DNA of 54,117 nucleotides from Chthoniobacteraceae bacterium. Its GTDB lineage: Bacteria > Verrucomicrobiota > Verrucomicrobiia > Chthoniobacterales > Chthoniobacteraceae. The position numbers and the translations under genes were made by a program. The stretch is taken from NCBI GenBank assembly GCA_947479475.1, contig CANJZW010000025.1, positions 1 to 54,117 on the forward strand, given 5' to 3'. The notes under the pieces are model-generated. The model worked only from the letters and a program-made list of their open reading frames with translations, ran no database searches and was not told where the DNA came from. Numbering within the stretch: the first letter of the stretch is position 1; the number at the start of each line of letters is the position of its first letter. This document shows, piece after piece, positions 35,728 to 44,491 of the stretch.

Positions 35728-38259
35728 TCAACGCCATTCGTGTCTTGGATACTTCCGCTGTAGTTCCTGCTTAATTTTTGGGTAACTTTCTTTCCAGAAG
35801 TTAGAAAGATTTTGCGTCACCTGGATCGGCCTTTGGTTGGGGGCAAGCACCTCGATGACCAGTGCAACGCGGCCGCCGCCAACCCGAAGCTCGCCTTCGA
35901 CGCCGTAAAGATCCTGGATTCGAACAGCAACAGTCGGAGACGCTTTTGCCGCGTAGATCACTTTAAATTTTTTGCCGTTCGGCATCTCGACGCGCTCTGG
36001 TGCCACCTTCTCGACAAAAGCGGCCTGGGCGGCGGACAACCAACTTTTCACCACGGGCCACACCGGCCTTTCCTTGATGTCCTTATAACTCACAGCACCA
36101 TGGCAAATTTGCTCCACCAACAGGCGCCGGTCTGAAGTCGCTATGGGTGGAATGTTCTGCTCTGGAAACCAATGGGCAACCATGTTGGCGCGGGCGATCC
36201 ATTGTTCGACGGAGTCATCCCAATTCTTCAAGGGACAGCGACCGGCTTCGACCTCTATGGCGAGCAGTTCGGCGGCGGCGTCCAAGGGCACGCGTTCCGT
36301 ATCCTTGGATCGCAGAAGCACGTCTCGAAAACGGACGATCTGTTTGGCAATCACACGCCTCTGGGTGGAGTCGAAGGAGACGTCGGTGCGCTCTTCAAAG
36401 CCCGCTGGGAAAAGTTCCCTGAGCCAGTCCTCGCGCACCGCCGTGGCGAGGGTCAAAAGGACTTGCCGCTCGGCTCCACGCGCCTCCACCTCTCGGACCT
36501 CGCAGGCCACAAGCAACGGTTCTTGCTGCACCACACTTTCCCTCGCCAAGACACCTCGGCGTCCGTGGACGAGGGCACAACGCAGCGTGCCTGCGTCCAA
36601 TCGGATGGCAACTTGGTCAGGAAATCCAGCCAGCACGCAGCGCCGAACGGCCTCTGGATCAGGATTCGACTGGGAAACGTAAAGCCCCTCACTGGCTGCG
36701 ATTTGCAAAAACTGTTTAACCAAGGCTGCTGCCTCCCGCGCCGCGCCCGCATGGATCCCAGCTGCCTCGCACCGCCTCACGTCAAAATGGGCCTTTTCCG
36801 CAAAACGGAGGGCCTTGAGCAGAAGGAAAAAATCTGAGCCCGTCTCCTCCTCAGAGAGCTCACCGGACTCCTTTTCGAGCAGGCTGCCACTTCCACGGCG
36901 CAATAGTGGGCGACCTTGGGTGAGGGCGGCGACTGCGGCGGCCTCTGGGACACATCCATATTCATCGGCTGCGAGGAGCATCCGTGCGTACCTAGGATGT
37001 ACTGGAAAAGCCAGCATCCTACGTCCCAGTTCCGAGATGACGCCCACGGTGTCCAAGGCACCAAGATCCTGCAACAGCGCGAGGGCTCGTTCCAGAGAGC
37101 GTGGCTCTGGCTTCTCAAGCCATCTGAAAGCATCTATATCAATGACCCCGGCGGCTTTCAAGGTCAGCACGACTTCGGCTAGATCCATACGCCGCACTTC
37201 GGGCAGTTCTTGTGCGGCACGCTCTCCGTGATCACGCTCGGTCCATAATCTAAGGCAAAGGCCTGGAGCCGTCCTGCCGGCGCGACCTGCTCTCTGGTCC
37301 GCTGAGGCACGGCTGATTTTTGAAGTAAGAAGGGTGTTGATGCCCCTGTATGGGTCGAAGCGGGCGATTTTCGCAAGTCCTGCATCAATCACGACACGAA
37401 CGCCATCAATGGTCAGAGAGGTTTCTGCAACGTTTGTGGACACCACGATCTTGCGCCGCGCCTGTTGGGCAATGGCGGCGTCCTGCTCAGCGGGCGGAAG
37501 ATCGCCATGCAAGGGTAAGACAACGCAATCCCGGCCGGCGCGTGAGTTTCGCAGTGCCTCGATTGTGCGGTGAATTTCGTAGCTTCCTGGTAAAAACACC
37601 AGCACGTCGCCTTCTGTTTGTAAGGCGATCCTTTCAAACTCATCTACCACGAGTTCCCAGAGAGGTTTCTCACCGGGAGACCGTTGCAGGTAAGAAATGT
37701 CGACTGGGTAGGTTCTGCCTCGAGCGACGAGGAATTCGCAGGGGGCTAAATACTGGCGCAGTGCGGCGGTCTCGAGCGTTGCAGACATGACGAGCAAAAG
37801 AAGGTCCGGACGTGCTGTCTCCTGAATATCAAGAGCACGCGCCAGCGTGATGTCGCTGTAGAGATGGCGTTCGTGAAATTCGTCAAAACAGATCGCAGCG
37901 ACGCCCCGCAGTTTTGGATCTGCCAACATCTGTCGCAGCAAAATTCCTTCCGTCACGTAGCGGATCCTGGTGAAGGAGGAACAAACGCGATCCAAACGGA
38001 TCTGGTAACCGACCTCCTCGCCGGTGCGCCCGCCGCGTTCCGAGGCCACACGGTTGGCCAGCATGCGAGCTGGGAGCCGTCTGGGTTGGAGCACGACGAT
38101 TTCACCATTTCCAAGCAGCCCGTGGTCCAAAAGAATTTGCGGCACCTGCGTGGATTTGCCCGAGCCTGTGGGCGCTTCCAACACAACGCGCGGGGTGCTG
38201 CGTAGTGCGTTAACCAGCTCATTTTCGAGTTCGAAAATAGGCAAATCTCTGCGGTTCAT
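35728..38259 (-). CDS. hrpB: ATP-dependent helicase HrpB
   Basis: The 843-residue DEAH-box helicase has Walker A APTGSGKST at 29-37, DEFH at 126-129 in place of DEAH, SAT (MSATLE), and the C-terminal motifs TNVAETSLTIDGV and QRAGRAGR. A winged-helix/ratchet region follows, with the HrpB-specific C-terminal domain (about 490-843). HrpB is widespread in bacteria; its RNA substrate is unclear. It is convergent with the DUF1592 gene (22 bp apart) and begins 135 bp from the TPR gene stop. Confidence 0.92.
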   Translation of the reverse strand: MNRRDLPIFELENELVNALRSTPRVVLEAPTGSGKSTQVPQILLDHGLLGNGEIVVLQPRRLPARMLANRVASERGGRTGEEVGYQIRLDRVCSSFTRIRYVTEGILLRQMLADPKLRGVAAICFDEFHERHLYSDITLARALDIQETARPDLLLLVMSATLETAALRQYLAPCEFLVARGRTYPVDISYLQRSPGEKPLWELVVDEFERIALQTEGDVLVFLPGSYEIHRTIEALRNSRAGRDCVVLPLHGDLPPAEQDAAIAQQARRKIVVSTNVAETSLTIDGVRVVIDAGLAKIARFDPYRGINTLLTSKISRASADQRAGRAGRTAPGLCLRLWTERDHGERAAQELPEVRRMDLAEVVLTLKAAGVIDIDAFRWLEKPEPRSLERALALLQDLGALDTVGVISELGRRMLAFPVHPRYARMLLAADEYGCVPEAAAVAALTQGRPLLRRGSGSLLEKESGELSEEETGSDFFLLLKALRFAEKAHFDVRRCEAAGIHAGAAREAAALVKQFLQIAASEGLYVSQSNPDPEAVRRCVLAGFPDQVAIRLDAGTLRCALVHGRRGVLARESVVQQEPLLVACEVREVEARGAERQVLLTLATAVREDWLRELFPAGFEERTDVSFDSTQRRVIAKQIVRFRDVLLRSKDTERVPLDAAAELLAIEVEAGRCPLKNWDDSVEQWIARANMVAHWFPEQNIPPIATSDRRLLVEQICHGAVSYKDIKERPVWPVVKSWLSAAQAAFVEKVAPERVEMPNGKKFKVIYAAKASPTVAVRIQDLYGVEGELRVGGGRVALVIEVLAPNQRPIQVTQNLSNFWKESYPKIKQELQRKYPRHEWR

Positions 38260-38394
38260 ATTGATTGTGTCTTGCGTGGCGCGACGCGTCTTTGAGTGAC
38301 CAACTGTTGCCGGGCAAAGGCGAAGACTAAGAGCGTGTGCCGTCCCAAAACAGGAAGTTACGGGGCGTTCCGAGCCAAGACACGAATACCTGTG

Positions 38395-40971
38395 TTACTT
38401 GAGGTTACGCTCTCGCGCGTACTCTGGGTAACGGCTCTGAAGTTTGTTCAGAATGGCAAGAGACTCCTTTGTCTTTCCTCCCGCCTTATAAGCGCCGTAA
38501 GCCTTTTCCATCGCTTTCGGGGAAATCTGATCGTCGTCAAAAGCGATGGAAACGCTTTCATACAATTTGGCGGCGGCCTCGAAATTTTTCTGCGCGAGTT
38601 GGAGATCGCCCGCCACTAACCGCGCCTCACCATTTATAAGTCCATCTGGCTGGAGTCTAATCGCTTCATCCACGGTTTTCTGGGTGGAACCATAATCCAC
38701 AAGTCCCAGTTCGGCTTTCGCACGAAGCAACAGACCGCGCGCTTTCGCTGCGGGATGATTGACGAGGGGTAAATAGGAGTGGACCGCCTTCACCACGCCT
38801 TCGAAATTGTTCAAAGGCAAACGCACGCTGGCCAACTGGAGCCAGTCATTTTCAGTAAGTTCTTCCCCAGCGCAAAGAAGAGTGAGTACGGGCTCTGCTT
38901 TTGCAGGCTGTTTTGCATCCAGAAACATTTTTGCGCACCACCGCAACACGTCAGGAGCGACACTGCTTTTCCCCTTTGGAAGGTACTCCTGCACACGCAC
39001 CCAAAACTGATCGGGGTCGTTTATGTAGTAAGCGCAGTACACCAAGAGCAGACTGTCCTCAAAATAGTCGCCGGGATTTAATTTTCGCGCCTCCACAAGA
39101 AAAGCGACTGCCTTTTTATAGTCCTTAGAATCGAAGGAAGCGCGGCCAATCCAGTGGTTGGCCTCCGCCTTGGAGGGACTCTCTGGAAATTCTTTGAGCA
39201 ACTGCTCGTAATAGCGCGCCATCCCAGCTTTATCGTTCTGCTCACTCCTCAAAAGCGCCATCTGTTTGATGACGGTTTCGCGATCCGCAAATGTTGGGAA
39301 CTTTTTAAGGAGTTCCTCGTAGTCTTTTTCCGCTGGCCCGTACTGCTTGGTCCTGCGCCGAATTTCAGCCCGCCAGTACAAGGCCGTGGAAGCCAGTGGA
39401 TACCCGGGAGCCGCGGCGAGCAGTTCGGTTGTGGAAGCGAGGACCGCCTGGTTATCGCCAGTGGTCACAGAACATTCGGCCCACCGCATGAGGGCATCGG
39501 CCCTTCGGTCAGCATCCAGTTCTTTGGATCGGGCGACTTGGCTGTAAGCGCTTCCTGCGCCTGCAAAGTCTCCGCGGAGGCGAAGCACCTCTGCCTTCAT
39601 CAACTGGGCTTTGTCGCGGTCCGCGGGTTTGGGATTGGTCCCGAGGAAGGCTTCGATTTGTTGCGGCAGATCCTTACGGTCCAAATTGTAAAAACACGTG
39701 AGCCGCTGGTAACGCGCAGCGGCAGCGGAAGGAGACTCGGGCGATGCGTCGATGAGCTTTGTATACATCAGCGCAGCCTCGGTGTACTGCTTGAGCTGCC
39801 TGTGCGCATTACCCACCAGCAGTTGAACTTCTGGAAGTTGCTGGGGCTCAATTGCTGCTTCGGCGGCGGCGTAGGCTCCGATCACGCGCTCGTTTTCTCC
39901 GACTGCGAAAGCGGCCTTTAAAATACCCAAGCGAAGTAAGCCGTGCCATTGTTCTGTGCCTTTCCAAGCGAGGGCTTTTTCAAGGTCGGGCAACGCGTTT
40001 TTAGCATCGGTTTCTAAACTAATCAGGGCTACGCGCGTGGCAGATTCGGCTTTGATTTCCTCGGAAACCGCCTGTGCCATGAGTTTCTCAAAGCGTGGTC
40101 GCGCTTCGGTGCCGTGGTTGGCTTCCAAAAGAAGAAGCGCAAGTTGGAACTGGCTGACTTCCCGGAAGGGATGGTTTTCCGCCAAGTCACCCAAAGCCTG
40201 GTAAGAGGCCCTGGCTTCCAGCTTGCGTCCGAGTTCCTGCAAACAACGGGCCGCAAAATACTGGGCACTCTGCTTTGCTTTTGGTTCGGGAAGTTGCTGC
40301 GCAGCAATTTTGTAATGCGCCACGGCATTGGCAAAGTCCCTCTCCTGAAACTCAAACTCCGCCAGACGGTAGGCTGCCGCACCCCCGAAAGGGCCGGACT
40401 GTGGAATGGCCACAACCTTCCCGAAATAAAGGCGCGCTGAATTTTCGCTTCCTAGGTTGAGATAACATTCCGCCAGGCGATAGAGGGCGGGAGCCAGTTG
40501 CCCACTTCGTGGAAAATCAGAATAAAAGCGCTGGTACTCAATGACTGCTCCGTCCCATTGCTTGCGGGAATAAAGGGCGTCTGCGAGTCCCATTTGGGCG
40601 TGCTCAGCGTTGGCTGCAGGTAGCCCCGAAGCGGGCGGACGGGCCGTGGGCGCAGTGGGGGCAGTGGAAAGAGGCACCTCCATACGCCCTGTGGGTTCGC
40701 CTTTGAACAGCGGCGTCTCTGAAGGGGCGGGCGTAGACGGCGCAGTCGCCGGAGGAACGGAGGGCGGAGGCGAAACGGGAACTACTTTGGGAACGTTTTC
40801 TTCCGGAGCGGAGGGCGCCGGGGGAGGTGTCGGTGCCCCCGGTACGATGGGAACAACCGGAACTGCCTTTGGTACTACAGGAACCACTTTGGGCGGCGAC
40901 TCACCTTTGCACAGCCCCTCAGCCGTTTGCACTATCAAGAACAACAACCCGGCTACCGCGTGTTTTTTCAT
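38395..40971 (-). CDS. Exported Pro-rich TPR protein
   Basis: The 858-residue protein has a signal peptide (about 1-19), then roughly 100 residues rich in Pro, Val and Ala (PKVVPVVPKAVPVVP), and a long C-terminal array of about 15 TPR repeats with YbgF/CpoB-like features (QWDGAVIEYQRFYSDFPRSG). It overlaps the exbD stop by 4 bp, so it is translated with an ExbB-ExbD energy-transducing pair. It may be the periplasmic partner of that motor, with the Pro-rich stretch spanning the periplasm much as in TonB or TolA. No TonB C-terminal domain is seen. Confidence 0.8.
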   Translation of the reverse strand: MKKHAVAGLLFLIVQTAEGLCKGESPPKVVPVVPKAVPVVPIVPGAPTPPPAPSAPEENVPKVVPVSPPPSVPPATAPSTPAPSETPLFKGEPTGRMEVPLSTAPTAPTARPPASGLPAANAEHAQMGLADALYSRKQWDGAVIEYQRFYSDFPRSGQLAPALYRLAECYLNLGSENSARLYFGKVVAIPQSGPFGGAAAYRLAEFEFQERDFANAVAHYKIAAQQLPEPKAKQSAQYFAARCLQELGRKLEARASYQALGDLAENHPFREVSQFQLALLLLEANHGTEARPRFEKLMAQAVSEEIKAESATRVALISLETDAKNALPDLEKALAWKGTEQWHGLLRLGILKAAFAVGENERVIGAYAAAEAAIEPQQLPEVQLLVGNAHRQLKQYTEAALMYTKLIDASPESPSAAAARYQRLTCFYNLDRKDLPQQIEAFLGTNPKPADRDKAQLMKAEVLRLRGDFAGAGSAYSQVARSKELDADRRADALMRWAECSVTTGDNQAVLASTTELLAAAPGYPLASTALYWRAEIRRRTKQYGPAEKDYEELLKKFPTFADRETVIKQMALLRSEQNDKAGMARYYEQLLKEFPESPSKAEANHWIGRASFDSKDYKKAVAFLVEARKLNPGDYFEDSLLLVYCAYYINDPDQFWVRVQEYLPKGKSSVAPDVLRWCAKMFLDAKQPAKAEPVLTLLCAGEELTENDWLQLASVRLPLNNFEGVVKAVHSYLPLVNHPAAKARGLLLRAKAELGLVDYGSTQKTVDEAIRLQPDGLINGEARLVAGDLQLAQKNFEAAAKLYESVSIAFDDDQISPKAMEKAYGAYKAGGKTKESLAILNKLQSRYPEYARERNLK

Positions 40972-41381
40972 TCCGCTTTTGAAGTCGCAAAGGCCACATT
41001 CCAGATGCCTGCCATTCGGCAGGTATCAAGGACCTGCACAATGTGCTCGTAATCTGTTTTGACGTCGCCCCTCAAGATGATGGCGTAGTCGGGATAAAGC
41101 GCGGCGAGGCTCTTGAGTTTTTCCAACAGGACGGGCTTGGCGATCGTTTTGCGGTCCCACACCACGGTGCCGTCTGCCTTGACGTTGAGAACCGTCTGAT
41201 TGACCACAGGGTTGCTTTCCTGTCCCGCGGAGGCCGCGGGCACGCGGACGTCGAGTTCGTTTTCCTTCCGCGCCATGCTCCAGGTGATCACAAAAAAGCA
41301 CAATAACACCAAAAGGATGTCCACCATCGGCGCGATTTGAAATGCGACCGTTGTGGGTTCTCTGCGGCTGCGAAATTTCAT
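40968..41381 (-). CDS. exbD: ExbD/TolR-family protein
   Basis: The 137-residue protein has a basic N-terminus and a single membrane helix containing the key aspartate (MVDILLVLLCFFV, D21). A periplasmic domain follows with the ExbD/TolR pattern (VVWDRKTI, YAIILRGDVKTDYEHIVQVLDTCRMAGI). It couples the proton gradient to work across the envelope together with the ExbB-like protein encoded 38 bp upstream. TolR and ExbD cannot be separated from sequence here, so the symbol is a family label. Confidence 0.88.
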   Translation of the reverse strand: MKFRSRREPTTVAFQIAPMVDILLVLLCFFVITWSMARKENELDVRVPAASAGQESNPVVNQTVLNVKADGTVVWDRKTIAKPVLLEKLKSLAALYPDYAIILRGDVKTDYEHIVQVLDTCRMAGIWNVAFATSKAE

Positions 41382-41419
41382 AGAAGACGGTTGGGTGGCA
41401 GGACGCGTGGGGTTGAGCG

Positions 41420-42307
41420 TTAAAACTCGTCCTCAACCCTGCCTGGTTCGCGACGCTTCTGGTAACTGGCAGCGAGCAACCCCATGACGTGGCTCGAAGC
41501 GCCCTCCAATTCAGAGATCAAGGACTGCACGCGATTGCGGAAGAGCGCGTAGAAACTTGCGGAAATCACCGCCAAAACCAAGCCCGCGGCCGTGGCAATA
41601 AGGGCCTCCGAAACGCCGCTCGCAAGCAAGATATCCCGGGAAAGAGAGGAATTCCCTTTGCCGATAGCGGCGAAGGAATGAATGATTCCGATCACGGTGC
41701 CGAACAGACCCACCATCGGTGCTAAAATGCCGATGTCAGCGAGGTAGGCCACTCGGTGCTGGAGGGCGGACGCCTGGGCGCTGCCCTCGGCCTCCGCTAC
41801 TTCCTTGAGGCTGTCGAAAGGAACGCCCGGATTTTTCGTCGCAAAATCCAAAGCCCTCTGTACAACACGCGCCAGTGCTTCATTGTGACGGTTGGAAACT
41901 GCGAGCACCCCGAGGTAGTCTTTTTTACGAATCAGAACCTCGACGGTACCAATGTACTGTCTCGAGGCGATGGTGCCCCTTCGGATGGTCAAAGCGAACC
42001 CGACCACGAGCATTCCCGCGAGCACGGACAACCCGGCCAAGGGAATCATTGCCCAGCCCCCTTTCTGGAGAAGCTCCCACAAATTGCCCTCGGCCGCTTC
42101 CGCGTTGCCCTTGCCATTGCCATTGTCCGCAGCGCTTGCGTTGCCGGTGGTCAATCGTGCCGTATCCGCTCCACGCGCGGCGTCGAGTTGGGTCACGGGT
42201 CCCGAAGATGAAGGACGAGCCGGGTTCCCGGACTTGGCGGACCCTTCTTGGGCGAAAGTGAATGCGACGCTGCAGAGCAGCGCCGCCAAAGTTGCAATGG
42301 CTTTCAT
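41420..42307 (-). CDS. exbB: ExbB/TolQ/MotA-family proton channel protein with signal peptide
   Basis: From the ATG at 42307 the protein is 295 residues. It has a cleavable signal (MKAIATLAALLCSVAFTFA) and an Ala/Gly/Asn/Lys-rich low-complexity stretch (about 25-75). Membrane helices follow, with the ExbB/TolQ core LADIGILAPMVGLFGTVIGIIHSF near residue 205 and a last helix containing EALIATAAGLVLAVISASFYALF. An upstream frame extension to 42373 would place residues before the signal peptide and is not adopted. It forms the proton-driven motor with ExbD. Confidence 0.87.
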   Translation of the reverse strand: MKAIATLAALLCSVAFTFAQEGSAKSGNPARPSSSGPVTQLDAARGADTARLTTGNASAADNGNGKGNAEAAEGNLWELLQKGGWAMIPLAGLSVLAGMLVVGFALTIRRGTIASRQYIGTVEVLIRKKDYLGVLAVSNRHNEALARVVQRALDFATKNPGVPFDSLKEVAEAEGSAQASALQHRVAYLADIGILAPMVGLFGTVIGIIHSFAAIGKGNSSLSRDILLASGVSEALIATAAGLVLAVISASFYALFRNRVQSLISELEGASSHVMGLLAASYQKRREPGRVEDEF

Positions 42308-42544
42308 GGGCAGAGTGAGAATTGGGAAGTGTACGCAGCCTCGGCGTAGATGCAACCCCACTTGCCATTCCAAACCCCGCTCCTCCCTGTGTCCTCCGCC
42401 TGCCGGGCTCCTCCGTTACGCAATTGGGCGGCGTTAGAACAAAAATAAGTAGCTTAAAAAAAGTAAGATGCGTTTATCCCTGCCGCTTTTTGCCGTTTTT
42501 TATCCTGCTATCAAAAGTACCCATTCTTTTCGCAGAAAGCTTGG

Positions 42545-42814
42545 TCACCTCTGAATTTCGAAGCCTTTTGACAGAAACGGGGCAATAATATGCCTTTCCT
42601 CTTTGCGAATATGCCCCTTGAGCTCGCTTTCTTGGATGGAAGTCACAAACAGCTCCAACTCCTCGGCCTCTCCGCAGGCCTGCAGCTCCACTCGGCCGTC
42701 AGACAAGTTTTTCACCCATCCTGTGACTTCGTAGCCGCAAGCCAACTGGCGCACACAATACCGAAATCCCACTCCTTGGACGCGCCCCTCATAAAACACC
42801 TGTATCCCTTTCAT
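42545..42814 (-). CDS. acyP: Acylphosphatase
   Basis: The 89-residue protein fits the acylphosphatase family: GRVQGVGFRYCVRQLA near the start contains the phosphate-binding loop and catalytic Arg, and GWVKNLSDGRVELQACG contains the catalytic Asn. It hydrolyses acyl phosphates. The ATG at 42814 has a good ribosome site (AGAGGA, 4-9 nt upstream), one of the few in this window. The ATG at 42838 would add 8 residues but is not family-like. It lies divergent from the E2 gene. Confidence 0.9.
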   Translation of the reverse strand: MKGIQVFYEGRVQGVGFRYCVRQLACGYEVTGWVKNLSDGRVELQACGEAEELELFVTSIQESELKGHIRKEERHIIAPFLSKGFEIQR

Positions 42815-42926
42815 GAATCCTCTATAACCCCTCCTCACCAGTATCTACCCGCTAAAAAAGTTTTCCCCCTGCCCCAATTCCGCTACACCTCTCCGCTTCA
42901 ACCTCACCTCAACGACCTCGTTACCC

Positions 42927-44198
42927 ATGCCTCTTTACATTGAAATGCCCAAACTCGCCGACACGATGACAGAGGGCACCCTAGTCAAGTGGCGCAAAAA
43001 CATCGGGGACAAAGTCTCGATGGGTGACATCGTTGCAGAGGTTGAGACAGATAAGGCCACCATGGAAATGGAGAGCTTTGACGACGGAATTTTGCACGAG
43101 TTCCTGGTCAAAGTCGGCGACAAAGTTCCCACGGGCTCCAGAATCGCAGTCCTACTTGCCAAGGGAGAAAAGGCACCCGCTCCGGGAACTACACCCGCGA
43201 TTACCCCTGCGCCAGCAAAGGCGGCCTCCCCCTCGGACACACGCACCCCTGGGAGTGTTGCTGGCAAACCCACGGCGGCTAGCCCAGTCACTCTTTCAGC
43301 CGGTGGGCGGGTCAAGAGCTCCCCTCTAGCTCGCAAAATCGCTGGTGAACGCGGCGTAACCCTCGAATCCCTGGCAGGCTCCGGCCCAGGTGGACGCATC
43401 GTGGCCAAGGACGTTTTGCATGCGAACCCCGCCTCCGTTCCTGCCGCGCGCGGCGGCGCCCCCGCTCCATCGGTTGCTGCAGTGCCCGTGCCTCCCGCCG
43501 GCCCCAACGATACAATCATCCCCCTGAGCGGCATGCGGCGCATCATCGCCGACCGTCTTCTGGCCAGCAAAACTCAGATCCCGCACTTCTATCTACACAT
43601 CGAAGTCGACGCCGGCCCGATGATGAAAATGCGCGCTGACCTCAACGCAGGCGCGGATCCCGCTTCAGGGGTCAAACTGACCGTAAACGACTTTGTTTTG
43701 AAGGCAGTTGTCGCTGCCGCGGTAAAGGTGCCGGCCACCAACTCGGCTTTCAACGGCGACTCCATCCTCCAGTTTGGTTCCGTCGGACTTTCTGTGGCGG
43801 TTGCTGTGGATGACGGCCTCGTCACTCCCGTAGTGCGCGATGCCCAGACGAAGTCACTCCGTGAAATTAGCGAAGCAATCAAAGATCTCGCCACGAGGGC
43901 GCGTGCCAAAAAACTCAAGCCTGATGAGTATCAGGGCGGCACCATCACGGTTTCCAACTTGGGCTCCTACGGGATTGAATTTTTCGACGCAATTATCAAC
44001 CCGCCTCAGGCCGTGATTGTGAGCGTGGGGGCTATTCTTAAGAAGCCCGTAGTCGGTCCAAACGATACGATCGTCGTTGGCCAGCGCCTCGCTATTGGTC
44101 TGAGCGCCGATCATCGTGTCGTGGATGGCGCCGTGGCTGCGAATTACCTCAGTGAACTGCGCCGACTTCTTGAAAGCCCGGCGCTGCTGCTGGTTTAA
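42927..44198 (+). CDS. pdhC: Pyruvate dehydrogenase E2, dihydrolipoyl acetyltransferase
   Basis: The 423-residue E2 has one lipoyl domain (about 1-80, lipoyl Lys at K43 in ETDKATM), a Pro/Ala-rich linker and a peripheral-subunit-binding domain (about 130-165, PLARKIAGERGV ... GPGGRIVAKDV). The catalytic acyltransferase core follows, with SADHRVVDG at 393-401 (H396, D400). This is the acetyl-transferring core of the pyruvate dehydrogenase complex. E1 and E3 genes are not next to it. The opening is typical of the PdhC/mitochondrial type. Confidence 0.9.
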   Translation: MPLYIEMPKLADTMTEGTLVKWRKNIGDKVSMGDIVAEVETDKATMEMESFDDGILHEFLVKVGDKVPTGSRIAVLLAKGEKAPAPGTTPAITPAPAKAASPSDTRTPGSVAGKPTAASPVTLSAGGRVKSSPLARKIAGERGVTLESLAGSGPGGRIVAKDVLHANPASVPAARGGAPAPSVAAVPVPPAGPNDTIIPLSGMRRIIADRLLASKTQIPHFYLHIEVDAGPMMKMRADLNAGADPASGVKLTVNDFVLKAVVAAAVKVPATNSAFNGDSILQFGSVGLSVAVAVDDGLVTPVVRDAQTKSLREISEAIKDLATRARAKKLKPDEYQGGTITVSNLGSYGIEFFDAIINPPQAVIVSVGAILKKPVVGPNDTIVVGQRLAIGLSADHRVVDGAVAANYLSELRRLLESPALLLV

Positions 44199-44491
44199 AG
44201 ACCTCAGGCGGTTTCAGTCCGAAGAGGGCGCCCGTGCAAACTGGGTGTGATTATTGCGTCGTCAGTGTGAAACGTGTTCTTCGCTTCGCTCCGATGTTAC
44301 CGATTTGTTTTAAATCCATTCGCCTTGTTGCGGGAATAGGCCCTTCGCATCAGGGCGTAAGCCATCGCGCCAGGTACGGGCACCGCGGTCGCACAAAAGC
44401 GGTTCGTTTGCAACGCCCTGTGCCTCCTTGGAATTTGCGCTTCCCCTGCGCGTCTTCCATCCGCACTGTGGCTTTCTAACTCCCTCCTGTT
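44199..44491. other. Intergenic region between pdhC and a permease gene
   Basis: No RNA gene or strong hairpin is visible here. Short open frames on both strands (for example 44234-44479 rightward) show neither a ribosome site nor domain-like sequence and are not called. A promoter for the permease gene could lie here, but I could not pick a clear one. Confidence 0.35.

Noticed and set aside
38395..40971. TPR protein as a TonB homologue
   Set aside because: It has a Pro-rich stretch but no TonB C-terminal domain and no N-terminal anchor with the SHLS-type motif.
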